A stretch of DNA of 64,000 bases from Muribaculaceae bacterium (GCA_022510405.1 JAFLTP010000005.1:1-64000); one strand, 5' to 3'; shown: positions 42,201 through 51,331, counted from the first letter of the stretch. The notes: generated from the letters alone by a model not told the origin. Numbers and translations: made by a program.

Positions 42201-44057
42201 ATGAAGATTACGATCCATAGGGGAAGCGACCAGATTGGTGGATGCATCACTGAATATGAGATAAACGGGTGGAAATTGTTTGTTGACTATGGGGACACAT
42301 TACAAGGTAATGAACAAACAGAACTTAAAATAGAGGGGTTAAACACGGGAGACCTTTCTAAAAGTGCTTTATTAATTACCCATTATCACAATGATCATGT
42401 GGGTAATATTTATGAACTTTCAGAGGAGCTTCCTATTTATATGGGAGAACTAACGAAAGACATCCTATCTGAACTATCGAATCATTTATCTTCAGTTAGT
42501 GAGACCAAGGCTCAAATAGCTATAAAACTTGAATCAGTAAAGACTTTTAAAGCCGGAGAGGAAATCCATTTTGGAGATTTCCTAATTACTCCTTTCACTC
42601 TTGATCATTCTGCTTTTGATTCTTACGCATTCAAGATTGAAGCAGAAGGATTGAAAGTTTTTCATACCGGAGATTTCAGAACTCATGGATTTAGAAGTGG
42701 AAACCTTTTCAAGTTGCTTGATAAACATGTTGGCAGTGTCGATTATGTAGTATGCGAAGGGACAAATGTTGCAAGACCCGAAGTGTCGAATAAGTCTGAA
42801 CCGGAACTTCAGAAGGAATTTGAGGAGACCTTCAGAAAGAATAACGGTAATATTGTCTATGTATCCACCACCAATATTGACAGACTGTTCTCACTTTATC
42901 ATGCAGCCTTAAGAACCGGCAGGCCCTTCTATGTGGATCCATTCCAAAAGAGGATAATGGATATAGTGACTCAAAGAGATAACTTATGGGGGAAATCAAG
43001 GTTTTATAAATATGGCAAGTATGAACCCATTGCATTGAAATATGACTCCATCGAATATCTTTTCACCAATGAGTTTAAAGATTTTCTAGATGAAAAAGGT
43101 TATGTATTAATTGCAAGGGCTACGGATAGATTTGATAATTTGATTGAGAAATTGCCCGGTGAGAAGAAAAAGTATCTATCCATGTGGAAAGGCTATATAA
43201 AACCCGAAAGTACCGGATTCAGCCCAAGATTGGCAAAATCGATTGGTGAGGATGCCATTTATCTTCATACAAGCGGCCATACCGATATGGGAAGTCTGTT
43301 TAAGTTCTTTGAGGCTTTAAAACCAAAAGCGATAATTCCTATACATACAGATAATCCAAATAATTTTGCTGATGTGTTTTCAAATCGATGGCCGATTATA
43401 TTATTGAAAGATGGTGAATATTTCAATCCGATAAAAGATCCGGGATATGACAACACCACTTCTTCGATTCTTGCAGTAAAGAATTTGGATGAAGAAATTC
43501 AAATAATTTCAGTTGAGGATGATGAAAAGTGTTATTCTCTTGATGAAAAGACAATCGGAGAATTCCGAACCAAGGAAGATGCGTTATATGTTCTTAAGGC
43601 AGTTCAATATGCACCTGACAGATTAATCGGTTATAGCTATGAAGAGGTGGAAGATATGGAGCCTTGGGTAACAAAAACTTACACCTCAAATCTATCTGTT
43701 AATGCCGAATATAAGAATGGTGCCCATTCTCCGGAGGGTGCAGAATTTCAAACTCCGACCCGTTTCCAGACTGGGGATAAAGTATTATGCATTCTTTATC
43801 AGGGTTTAAATATCGTTTTCCCCGCTATCTATGAAAGTCCGATTACAATAGACTATCTACAAGAAATGTATGAGAATGATGAACTGCTTCAAATCCACTA
43901 TGACAGTTTCGATGATTATATAAAAGAAGGATTGTGGGATTGTGATAGGGATTCAGTAATTGTTTGTCCTTTAGTGAAGATAGATAATGAAGAATGGTAT
44001 GAAAGAATGTTAGTGCGTCGTCCATTCGTTTTTCCATATAAAAAATTCGACATTTGA
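42201..44057 (+). CDS. Beta-CASP metallo-beta-lactamase fold protein with C-terminal extension
   Basis: 618 residues. MBL core: motif 2 HYHNDH with H61/H63/D65/H66 in LLITHYHNDHVGN, motif 3 LDHSAFDSYAF, motif 4 VFHTGDFRTHG. Beta-CASP motifs: A in VVCEGTN, B in LHTSGHTDMG (His), C in IPIHTDN. Such enzymes (RNase J, CPSF-73-like) cut RNA; RNase J itself normally has IPVHGE at motif C, which is altered here. From about 415 a ~200-residue extension of unknown fold follows, unlike the usual RNase J C-terminus. Likely partner of the nuclease-like protein just upstream. Confidence 0.8.
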   Translation: MKITIHRGSDQIGGCITEYEINGWKLFVDYGDTLQGNEQTELKIEGLNTGDLSKSALLITHYHNDHVGNIYELSEELPIYMGELTKDILSELSNHLSSVSETKAQIAIKLESVKTFKAGEEIHFGDFLITPFTLDHSAFDSYAFKIEAEGLKVFHTGDFRTHGFRSGNLFKLLDKHVGSVDYVVCEGTNVARPEVSNKSEPELQKEFEETFRKNNGNIVYVSTTNIDRLFSLYHAALRTGRPFYVDPFQKRIMDIVTQRDNLWGKSRFYKYGKYEPIALKYDSIEYLFTNEFKDFLDEKGYVLIARATDRFDNLIEKLPGEKKKYLSMWKGYIKPESTGFSPRLAKSIGEDAIYLHTSGHTDMGSLFKFFEALKPKAIIPIHTDNPNNFADVFSNRWPIILLKDGEYFNPIKDPGYDNTTSSILAVKNLDEEIQIISVEDDEKCYSLDEKTIGEFRTKEDALYVLKAVQYAPDRLIGYSYEEVEDMEPWVTKTYTSNLSVNAEYKNGAHSPEGAEFQTPTRFQTGDKVLCILYQGLNIVFPAIYESPITIDYLQEMYENDELLQIHYDSFDDYIKEGLWDCDRDSVIVCPLVKIDNEEWYERMLVRRPFVFPYKKFDI

Positions 44058-44415
44058 AGATTCTGCATATTTCTGACACTCTTATATCTCATCGCTGAAT
44101 GAGAGGACTTCCTGAACGATGACTGTACTAATCTACAGTCACCAATAATAACCGAAATATTATTATCCCGAATATTATCCCAATCAGCATTGGTAGGGAC
44201 GACAGGTCTTTGCGTCAACTGAGAATCAAGGAATTAATCTTTTAAATTTGGGTGCATGAGCCGTGTGACCCTACATTTTTGGCAATTCCTTTATTGGGGG
44301 TATTTATGAGGATAGTCATTTAATCGATATATGATTTTGCATTTTTCCTTAAGGTGTATCGGAGAATGATACAGCATAGGGATAATTTTGCAATGAAATC
44401 AGAAAAAACATTGTT
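44058..44415. other. Intergenic stretch with hairpin and promoter-like element
   Basis: 358 bases between the beta-CASP and AAA genes. It holds a hairpin GACTGTA/TACAGTC (44120s-44137) with a 6-base loop but no T-tract, and an exact -7 element TAATTTTG at 44384-44391, 25 bases before the AAA start codon. A minus-strand frame across 43916-44218 is not supported. Confidence 0.4.
44384..44391 (+). promoter_or_regulatory. -7 promoter element for the AAA+ gene
   Basis: TAATTTTG matches TAnnTTTG. The -33 TTTG is absent at the expected position, so this is a half match. Confidence 0.35.
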
Positions 44416-46104
44416 ATGAGAGAATTGAAAAACTCCCGTCCCCAAAGAGAAAACTCTGTTTCCAAATCCAAAATTCAAGTTGCTCCTAAATCTATTTTGG
44501 AAGCATTCGAGAACATCGTGGAACTTGCCAAGGGTTCAAATCTTGATGCAAAATTCCTTAAAAAAGCCGCTCCACAAATATCTTTTGCTTCAGAAAAATT
44601 GGGGCTTACCGATCAGCAGACTGTCCTTCTGGCCCTCTTCCTGGATAACAGTGAAAGCAACAGAATCTTAATTTCTGAAATCGCTGAGTTCATAGGTTGT
44701 ACCACCACCAGGATTCTTCGTCTCTCAAAAGACGTGGACACCCTTGTGGATCTAAACTATCTCAAGGTATCGAAATCACACAGAAATGTGTCATATCGTA
44801 TGCCCTGGGAAGTGATAGAAGCGTTAAAAAATGATACGCCATTCATTCAAGTTAAGGAAGAAATTTCTGATACCGCATCTTTCTTTGATGAGTTTGCAAA
44901 ACTCATGAAAGAAAAAGACGATGATGAAATCACATACGATAAGATAAAGCAACGTGCCGATGAATTGCTTGATTCAATCAAGGATTCTACTTTTGCCAAA
45001 GAATTGAGAAAGTATAATCTTTGCGGCGATGATCGCATACTTTTCATTTTCATGGCTCACCTGTATGTAGAAAATGATGACAACTGTATCGGTTTTCATG
45101 ATATTGATGATCTTTACGACAACTGCGATATCCCCACATGGTGCAAACGAGAATTACGAAAGGGAGAATCGGATTTGTTCCATTACCAACTCATAGAATT
45201 TGTAAATGAGGATGGCATGGCAAGAACCGACAGTTACAAACTTACTGACCAGGCTAAGGAAACAATGCTTTCTGAGATTCAAAATAATAATATCGGAAAA
45301 TCACAAAAAGGACTTATCAAACATGATTCCTTAACGGCCAAAGAGTTAATATATAATTCCGATGAAAGGGTTAGTATTGAAGAACTGACTTCTATCTTGA
45401 CTCGGGAACGTTTTAACGGTGTTCAGGAAAGACTTCATAAAGCCGGGATGCGGAAGGGTTTCTGCTGCTTGTTCTATGGAGCACCGGGTACCGGAAAGAC
45501 AGAGACCGTTTATCAGATAGCACGGAAGACAGGACGAAACATTATGAAAGTCGACGTCGACAAGGTTAAGAGTTGCTGGGTAGGCGAAAGTGAGAAGAAT
45601 ATAAAAGCCATTTTTGATCGTTACCGTAATATGTGTAGCAACACTGATTTGGCTCCTATTCTGCTTTTCAACGAAGCTGATGCCGTTCTTGGAGTCAGAA
45701 TGGAAGGAGCCGCAAGAGCAGTTGACAAGATGGAAAACTCTATCCAGAACATCATTCTTCAGGAAATGGAAAGTCTGGACGGAATAATGATTGCCACAAC
45801 CAATCTTACCAACAATCTTGATAAAGCCTTCGAGAGACGATTCCTTTATAAAGTTCGTTACGAGAAACCAACAGTTGAAGCCCGTAAAAAAATCTGGAAA
45901 ATTATGTTACCCGGCATTTCTTCAGAGGCAGCCCACTCATTATCCACTCGATTCGATATGTCGGGTGGCGAAATTGAGAATATCGCCCGTAAGCACACAG
46001 TCAATGCAATTCTTTCCGGTGACGAAACCATTGATCTCGACAAAATATCAGAAATGTGTCAGAAAGAACGAATCGCTTCCAGTACAAAACGAGTCGGATT
46101 TTAA
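44416..46104 (+). CDS. AAA+ ATPase with winged-helix-like N-terminus
   Basis: 562 residues. N-terminal half helical, including a winged-helix-like stretch (ISEIAEFIGCTTTRILRLSK). AAA+ core from about 340: Walker A GAPGTGKT at 355-362 in CLFYGAPGTGKTETVY, pore-region CWVGESEKNIKAIF, Walker B-like ILLFNEADAVLG, sensor ATTNLTNNLDKAFERRFLYK with arginine finger. The Walker B has Asn where Asp is canonical (LFNEAD); I believe this occurs in related Bacteroidetes ATPases. Cytosolic remodeller; closes the island. Confidence 0.8.
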   Translation: MRELKNSRPQRENSVSKSKIQVAPKSILEAFENIVELAKGSNLDAKFLKKAAPQISFASEKLGLTDQQTVLLALFLDNSESNRILISEIAEFIGCTTTRILRLSKDVDTLVDLNYLKVSKSHRNVSYRMPWEVIEALKNDTPFIQVKEEISDTASFFDEFAKLMKEKDDDEITYDKIKQRADELLDSIKDSTFAKELRKYNLCGDDRILFIFMAHLYVENDDNCIGFHDIDDLYDNCDIPTWCKRELRKGESDLFHYQLIEFVNEDGMARTDSYKLTDQAKETMLSEIQNNNIGKSQKGLIKHDSLTAKELIYNSDERVSIEELTSILTRERFNGVQERLHKAGMRKGFCCLFYGAPGTGKTETVYQIARKTGRNIMKVDVDKVKSCWVGESEKNIKAIFDRYRNMCSNTDLAPILLFNEADAVLGVRMEGAARAVDKMENSIQNIILQEMESLDGIMIATTNLTNNLDKAFERRFLYKVRYEKPTVEARKKIWKIMLPGISSEAAHSLSTRFDMSGGEIENIARKHTVNAILSGDETIDLDKISEMCQKERIASSTKRVGF

Positions 46105-46121
46105 CCCTAAAAGTTTAGGGT
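46104..46121 (+). other. Short palindrome right after the AAA+ stop codon
   Basis: ACCCTAAA-AG-TTTAGGGT, perfect 8-base arms around a 2-base centre, starting at the last base of the stop codon. No T-tract follows, so a simple terminator is unlikely. It marks the right edge of the island. Confidence 0.4.
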
Positions 46122-46294
46122 CCATAAACTCCACCGAATAACTAATTACAGGTACTAATTCTCCCCATTCCGAAGATCCCTCATTCCACAAAAAATGGGG
46201 TCTTGGATTGGGGATTGAAATTTTAGCATGAACCTTATATGGAAGTTATATGTTTTTAATTCATAAACCTTTACCACTTATAAAAAACTAACTT

Positions 46295-47233
46295 ATGAGA
46301 AAACATTACTTTTCATTGACTTTATTTGCTTTAATGGTGTCAATAACAGGCTCGGGTTGTTCCAATAATGATTCTTTGGCCACCGATGATTTATTGCAGA
46401 CAGATCTGATATCTCAACAGAATGATGAAACAACAGAGGAAATCTCAGAAGATGAGGGTTATACCGATGCTCCCTCCACAAATGGCAAGGAGATAATCTT
46501 TGAGGATGATTTCGAGAATTCCACCGGAATTCCTGACCCGGAAAAATGGGTGCTTTGCGAAAAAACTTCTTCCGACTGGGCACGTTATCTGTCCGGTTCC
46601 TACGATCAGGCCTATACCAAGGATGGCTCCCTATTTCTCATTGGAGAACAAAAAGACGGAGAATACCTCACCGGAGCAATAGAGACTCGTGGCAAATTCG
46701 ATTTTGAACATGGAGTGGTGCAATGCCGTGCCCGATTCGTTGAAATGCCGATGGGTGGTCACACCGGTATCTGGATGATGCCTTCTCCTCCTGCTGAACA
46801 ATGGCCCAAAAGCGGAGAAATCGACATTATGGAACACCTTAACAAAGAAGACATTATTTATGAAACCATCCATTCATGGTATGCAGACGATATGGGACAC
46901 AAGGATGATCCTGTGTCGCAAAAGACAGTAAGCATCAACAAAGATGACTGGAATATCTATGGTGTGGAATGGACTGAAGACAAAATCACTTACACTGTAA
47001 ATGGAGAATCATATCTTGAATATCCCAATTTAAAACTTGAAGGCGAAGATGGAGATTATCAATGGCCGTTCAACCATCCTTTCTATTTAATACTTAGCCA
47101 ATCATTAGGAGGCGAAGGCACCTGGGCAGGCCCCATCGACGATGCTGAACTTCCGGCCATATTTGAGATAGATTGGATAAGAGTGCTCCAACCACATGAA
47201 GAAGCCTCAGTGCCAATGATTACAGTCGACTAA
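46295..47233 (+). CDS. GH16 beta-glucanase lipoprotein
   Basis: 312 residues. Lipoprotein signal (MRKHYFSLTLFALMV, then GSGC) followed by an acidic linker, so surface-anchored. GH16 jelly-roll from about 65 with the catalytic EXDXXE as E175-I-D177-I-M-E180 in SGEIDIMEHL, and flanking ARFVEMPMGGHTGIWMMP and TIHSWYADD. The family hydrolyses beta-1,3/1,4-glucans, laminarin and some galactans; substrate cannot be fixed. The GH53 galactanase is 78 bases downstream with its own promoter. Confidence 0.9.
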   Translation: MRKHYFSLTLFALMVSITGSGCSNNDSLATDDLLQTDLISQQNDETTEEISEDEGYTDAPSTNGKEIIFEDDFENSTGIPDPEKWVLCEKTSSDWARYLSGSYDQAYTKDGSLFLIGEQKDGEYLTGAIETRGKFDFEHGVVQCRARFVEMPMGGHTGIWMMPSPPAEQWPKSGEIDIMEHLNKEDIIYETIHSWYADDMGHKDDPVSQKTVSINKDDWNIYGVEWTEDKITYTVNGESYLEYPNLKLEGEDGDYQWPFNHPFYLILSQSLGGEGTWAGPIDDAELPAIFEIDWIRVLQPHEEASVPMITVD

Positions 47234-47250
47234 GATATCATTATACAAAT

Positions 47251-47282
47251 TTTGTAAGAAAATAGTTTTTTATTTATTTTTG
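47251..47282 (+). promoter_or_regulatory. Bipartite Bacteroidetes promoter for the GH53 gene
   Basis: TTTG at 47251-47254, 20-base spacer, TATTTTTG at 47275-47282. Predicted start near 47288, 24 bases before the ATG at 47312. Confidence 0.7.
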
Positions 47283-47311
47283 AAGGGTAATATACATTAT
47301 GTGACCCCTAT

Positions 47312-48379
47312 ATGAAAAAATTATTTTTTAGTTTAGCGCTGATTGCTTTTTTAAATGTATTGAATAGTGAAGCCAAACGACCGGAACATCTTTGGCTCGG
47401 AGGTGATATCAGTGGTACCACATCCGACGAGGCTCGCGGTATATTTTCGGCCGACACCACCGGAAAAGTTACAGAAAACACCCAACTCATGAAGAACTAT
47501 GGGATGAATGCCGTGAGATTGCGTGTCTGGGTAAATCCGAAAGATGGTTGGAGTTCCAAGGAAGATGTATTGACAATGGCAAAAAGAGCCAAAGATCTTG
47601 GAATGGAAATAATGATAGATTTTCATTATTCCGACTGGTGGGCCGACCCCGGGAAACAGAACATACCGGCTGCATGGGTAGACTATGATTTGCCGCAAAT
47701 GAAAGAAGCTTTGGCAAATCATACCAAGGAGACCTTGCAATTATTAAAAGACAACGACATAAACGTGAAATGGGTACAGGTAGGCAATGAGACGCGTGAC
47801 GGTATGCTATGGCCAATGGGTCAAATTTCGAAAGGCAATTTCAAAAACTATGCTGAATTGTCGCAAGCCGGTTATGATGCGATTAAAGAAATTTATCCCG
47901 ACGCCAAAGTGATAGTGCATATCGACAACGGTTATGACAACGAAGTCTACAATTATATCTTCGACGGCTTAAAAGAGAATAATTCTCAATGGGATATAAT
48001 TGGAATGAGCGTATATCCTTATTGGGCAATGGATGCCGGAAAGGAACCTGATGCGGAATCCACATTGAGAGATGCAGCAGACAATATCAGGAAACTCAAA
48101 GCCAAATACGGAAGCGAGATAATGATAACCGAAGTAGGGGTGGAATCTGAAAAACCCGAAGAAGGAGAAGCCATCATGAACCAACTGTTTGATTTGGTTA
48201 TCAATGATGTAGAGGGTGCATGCACAGCGGTGTTTTATTGGGCTCCCGAAATGTTCCAGACTACAGATTTTTATGGAAATAAACATGGATACGCCTTGGG
48301 AGCATTTCAGAATGCCCGACCCACAAAAATCATGAATTCATTTAAGCGGGCCTCCGAAATCATGAAGCAAGAAAAATAA
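47312..48379 (+). CDS. GH53 arabinogalactan endo-beta-1,4-galactanase
   Basis: 355 residues with a signal peptide (MKKLFFSLALIAFLNVLNSEA), so exported. GH53 TIM barrel: DISGTTSDEARGI, AVRLRVWVNP, DFHYSDWWADPGKQ, acid/base E160 in VQVGNETRDGMLWP, GMSVYPYW, nucleophile E274 in MITEVGVESE. Endo-acting on beta-1,4-galactan side chains of pectin; products would feed the GH2/galK/galM operon. It converges with nadK and its terminator overlaps the nadK 3' end. Confidence 0.93.
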   Translation: MKKLFFSLALIAFLNVLNSEAKRPEHLWLGGDISGTTSDEARGIFSADTTGKVTENTQLMKNYGMNAVRLRVWVNPKDGWSSKEDVLTMAKRAKDLGMEIMIDFHYSDWWADPGKQNIPAAWVDYDLPQMKEALANHTKETLQLLKDNDINVKWVQVGNETRDGMLWPMGQISKGNFKNYAELSQAGYDAIKEIYPDAKVIVHIDNGYDNEVYNYIFDGLKENNSQWDIIGMSVYPYWAMDAGKEPDAESTLRDAADNIRKLKAKYGSEIMITEVGVESEKPEEGEAIMNQLFDLVINDVEGACTAVFYWAPEMFQTTDFYGNKHGYALGAFQNARPTKIMNSFKRASEIMKQEK

Positions 48380-48383
48380 TGTT

Positions 48384-49256
48384 TTATGGAGTGGCGCTCC
48401 AAAGAAGTTTTTGACGAAGGATATCCGGAAATCCTTCGTCTTTTTTACGTATCACGAGGGTAGAGAAAGGAGCCTTCCTGATGCAAAACTCACCTTTTGC
48501 CGGGAGAACCATCGACTGATCGTCGATGGTGAGTATGAAATTGGAGGCTCGGCTTTCCGGTTTAAGACGTATTTCGGAACCGGCCCCTGTGACAAGGGGA
48601 CGAAGTGTAAGTGTGTGTGGCGCCACAGGACAAAGACATATACAATCTATAGTGGGTTCAATTATCGGCCCTCCCGCAGAAAGGCTGTAAGCCGTGCTGC
48701 CGGTTGGCGTTGCGGTTATCAGTCCGTCTCCTCTATATTCTGCGAGGAAACTATTGTTGACAGAGGCGTTCACGGTAAGCATGGAGGACCCATAGCGCAT
48801 GAAAGCTATTTCATTGAGGGCATATTTCCATTTGTCTTGTGGAATAGCATCGGAAGAAACTTCGATCAACATTCTTTTTTCTATACGGATATTCCCTCTA
48901 CACACTTCTTCAATCATTTCCTCTGAATCCGACAAACCACATGATGCCAGATAACCCAAATGACCAGTATTGACTCCCAAAATTGGAATTTCCCTATCCC
49001 CTATCCAACGTGCGGCTCGAAGAAAAGTACCGTCTCCGCCTAAACTCATAACCAAAGAAGTGCCCGTCGGAATATTGTCAATCGGTATTGAAGCAGCCAT
49101 CTCCACATCATTATCCTCTAAATATTCCGCGAATTTTGTCTGAACATACACACGGAAACCTTTTTGATTCAAATATTTGAAAAGCCGCGGCAAGTCCTCT
49201 AAAGAATCGGGTTGCGTGCGGCTTCCATATATTGCTATCTTGTTGGATGAATTCAT
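48384..49256 (-). CDS. nadK: NAD kinase
   Basis: Phosphorylates NAD+ to NADP+; essential, cytosolic. 290 residues from the ATG at 49256 (MNSSNKIAIYGS); a TTG 5 codons upstream is rejected. Diagnostic motifs: MSLGGDGTFLRAAR (GGDG nucleotide site), GVNTGHLGYLA, ALNEIAFMRYG and GDGLITATPTGSTAYSLSAGGPI. The last ~20 codons contain, antisense, the plus-strand terminator of the GH53 gene. Confidence 0.95.
   Translation of the reverse strand: MNSSNKIAIYGSRTQPDSLEDLPRLFKYLNQKGFRVYVQTKFAEYLEDNDVEMAASIPIDNIPTGTSLVMSLGGDGTFLRAARWIGDREIPILGVNTGHLGYLASCGLSDSEEMIEEVCRGNIRIEKRMLIEVSSDAIPQDKWKYALNEIAFMRYGSSMLTVNASVNNSFLAEYRGDGLITATPTGSTAYSLSAGGPIIEPTIDCICLCPVAPHTLTLRPLVTGAGSEIRLKPESRASNFILTIDDQSMVLPAKGEFCIRKAPFSTLVIRKKDEGFPDILRQKLLWSATP
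48413..48446 (+). terminator. Intrinsic terminator of GH53, inside the nadK 3' end
   Basis: GACGAAGGAT (48413-48422) pairs perfectly with ATCCTTCGTC (48431-48440), followed by TTTTTT. It acts on plus-strand transcripts leaving the GH53 gene and lies wholly within nadK coding sequence. Confidence 0.8.
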
Positions 49257-49303
49257 AATTTTGGTTTTCAAATTCTCCGGTTAGGGAACTCCGTTTTTAC
49301 CGG

Positions 49304-49813
49304 TTATACATTCATGAGTGCCTGTAGAGAAAGCAGCCTTTCAGTAGCAATCTCCATACTCTGGATGTTGTCGCCAGAAGAATGGGCTTCCAACACATGG
49401 AAATCATATCTTTCCAAACTTCTAACGGCCGCCGTAGGATCGGAATGACGCACTCTCAAAGTCACTTTTACCTGACCGTTTTCACCCGGCACAGAAAAAA
49501 GGTCGACCAAATGAGCATCCGAGTCCTCCACAGCATGAGCCAATATGCTGGCACTGTAGTCTTCCGGGGCACATTCCACCGTGATTACACTACAATCATC
49601 ACGGGCCGCGATCATTCTTCCGATACCCTCGAGCAAAGAAGTTTGATCTATAATCCCCAACTCTTCGCCGTCTTCCACCACTGTCAACTCACGATTTTTA
49701 CTATCCAAAAGCCGTGGAATTACATCCAGAAGTGGCATCTCTGACTCAACTTGTGAATTTGATACCGGTGAATTTTCAGATTTTCTAATTGATAATATAT
49801 CTTTTGCTGTCAT
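49304..49813 (-). CDS. CBS domain protein
   Basis: 169 residues. N-terminal CBS-like region: two motif copies around MPLLDVIPRLLDSKNRELTV and the partner GIIDQTSLLEGIGRMIAARD. The C-terminal half (about 75-150) is beta-alpha with VKVTLRVRHSDPTAAVRSLE and YDFHVLEAHS, resembling an ACT-type ligand-binding domain. Probably an adenine-nucleotide or small-molecule sensor; target unknown. Divergent from pdxJ and immediately upstream of nadK on the same strand. Confidence 0.75.
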   Translation of the reverse strand: MTAKDILSIRKSENSPVSNSQVESEMPLLDVIPRLLDSKNRELTVVEDGEELGIIDQTSLLEGIGRMIAARDDCSVITVECAPEDYSASILAHAVEDSDAHLVDLFSVPGENGQVKVTLRVRHSDPTAAVRSLERYDFHVLEAHSSGDNIQSMEIATERLLSLQALMNV

Positions 49814-49846
49814 ATTCTATCTTCTCTCCCTTATCCCTTTTTTCTT

Positions 49847-49867
49847 GGCACCCGGCACCTGGCACAG
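49847..49867 (+). repeat. Three heptads GGCACNN
   Basis: GGCACCC, GGCACCT, GGCACAG in exact 7-base register, just upstream of the pdxJ promoter. Confidence 0.75.
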
Positions 49868-49877
49868 GGTACTTTAA

Positions 49878-49909
49878 ATTGTCTTTTAGGCCTTTTTTTG
49901 CTAATTTTG
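49878..49909 (+). promoter_or_regulatory. Bipartite promoter for pdxJ
   Basis: ATTG at 49878-49881 (3 of 4 to TTTG), 20-base spacer, TAATTTTG at 49902-49909. Predicted start near 49915, about 68 bases before the ATG at 49983. Confidence 0.6.
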
Positions 49910-49982
49910 CACTTCAAATTTACAAATTTTATGCCGAATTTTCCGTTTGATTATAAAAAAGCGGAAATTTATATTAAAAAGA

Positions 49983-50702
49983 ATGACTAATCTAAGTGTA
50001 AATATCAATAAAGTAGCCACTTTACGTAATGCCAGAGGGGAAAACCATCCCGACGTGGTGAAATTTGCAATGGATTGTGAAAAATTCGGTGCAAACGGCA
50101 TCACAGTGCATCCGCGTCCCGACCAGCGACACATCACCTTCAAGGATGTGAGGGACTTGCGTAAGGTGGTCACAACAGAATATAACATAGAGGGTTTCCC
50201 TTCAAAAGAATTCTTGGATCTTGTTTTGGAAGTGAAACCTGATCAGGTGACTTTGGTGCCCGACCTGCCCGGTGCCCTAACATCCAGCCAAGGTTGGGAT
50301 ACAATGGAAAATCTGGAGACACTGAAAAAAATCTGCAGTCTGCTTCGAGACAACGGTATCAGAAGTTCAATATTTGTTAATCCATCCTCACAAATGATTG
50401 TGGGCGCAGCGAACGCAGGTGCCGACCGGGTGGAACTTTACACCAAACCATACGCAGACATGTTCAACCAAGACCGGGAATTTGCAATTGCAACCTATAT
50501 TGAGGCAGCCACTCTCGCACGTGAAGCCGGATTGGGAGTTAATGCAGGCCATGATTTAAATCTTGAAAACTTAGGTTATTTTGCCGAAATGATACCTTGG
50601 CTCGACGAAGTGAGCATCGGCCACGCTTTGATTTCAGATGCTCTTTACTACGGCATTGAGGACACCATCCGTCGCTATAAAAACGAATTGAAACAATCAT
50701 GA
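49983..50702 (+). CDS. pdxJ: Pyridoxine 5'-phosphate synthase
   Basis: Condenses 1-deoxyxylulose-5-phosphate with 3-amino-1-hydroxyacetone phosphate to pyridoxine phosphate (vitamin B6). 239 residues from the ATG at 49983; the upstream in-frame ATG would add an unusual basic leader and lies close to the promoter. Motifs: LSVNINKVATLRNARG, GITVHPRPDQRHI, GVNAGHDLNLEN and EVSIGHALISDALY. The ExbB-like gene overlaps its stop (ATGA). Confidence 0.95.
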   Translation: MTNLSVNINKVATLRNARGENHPDVVKFAMDCEKFGANGITVHPRPDQRHITFKDVRDLRKVVTTEYNIEGFPSKEFLDLVLEVKPDQVTLVPDLPGALTSSQGWDTMENLETLKKICSLLRDNGIRSSIFVNPSSQMIVGAANAGADRVELYTKPYADMFNQDREFAIATYIEAATLAREAGLGVNAGHDLNLENLGYFAEMIPWLDEVSIGHALISDALYYGIEDTIRRYKNELKQS

Positions 50703-51313
50703 CCTTCTGGGAGACAGTAGAACGTGGTGAATATGTAATGATAGCCCTGGCTGTGCTATTCATCCTCTCGATTATTATCTGGTGGGTGAGGTCTGCGAAA
50801 TTGGGAAGGGATCGAAAAACATATCCTGACCTTATGCATAGGGTGAGAGACCACGTGATAGAAGGAGATATCGACAACGCCAGACAATTATGTGATACCA
50901 TAGCCACGCCTGGCGCTAAGGTGGTTGAAACCGGATTAAGTCGGGTAGGCAAATCTATGCTTGAGGTCACAACCTCTATGCAGGAAACGGCACTAATTGA
51001 GAAAGACTCAATGACCAGGGGGATCAGATGGCTTCGTTTCATTGCTGTTATCTCCCCTCTTTTAGGATTGGGGGGCACATTGGTGGGGATAATCGACAGG
51101 CTACGCGACTTAGGTGAACTTGGACCAACAGTAGACTTATCAATGCTATGCGGTGCCATTTCTCCTACAATCGTCACCACAGTGGCAGGTCTGGGAGTAG
51201 GTATTTTCGCACTTGTAGCCATCACTTGTCTTGATGCACGTATTGATTCTTCCCGACGAAGGCTGGATGAATTGACAGTCGAATTCACAGATCTCTTAAA
51301 TGAGCCCGCTTAG
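50699..51313 (+). CDS. MotA/TolQ/ExbB-family proton channel protein
   Basis: 204 residues with three membrane segments: one near 12-32, and a pair near 110-130 and 153-175 flanking conserved ISPLLGLGGTLVGIIDRL and ISPTIVTTVAGLGVGIFALV. The family powers TonB-dependent uptake or motility together with an ExbD/TolR partner. It is coupled to pdxJ, as in many Bacteroidetes, but the next gene is a DUF2723 protein rather than exbD, so its partner must be encoded elsewhere. Confidence 0.85.
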   Translation: MTFWETVERGEYVMIALAVLFILSIIIWWVRSAKLGRDRKTYPDLMHRVRDHVIEGDIDNARQLCDTIATPGAKVVETGLSRVGKSMLEVTTSMQETALIEKDSMTRGIRWLRFIAVISPLLGLGGTLVGIIDRLRDLGELGPTVDLSMLCGAISPTIVTTVAGLGVGIFALVAITCLDARIDSSRRRLDELTVEFTDLLNEPA

Positions 51314-51331
51314 GGTTTATTAGAATTTAAA

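Noticed and set aside
43916-44218. 100-aa minus-strand frame beyond the beta-CASP gene
   Set aside because: Half of it is antisense to the beta-CASP coding region and it shows no family resemblance.
48411-48926. 171-aa plus-strand frame opposite nadK
   Set aside because: It is fully antisense to a well-conserved NAD kinase; a shadow frame.
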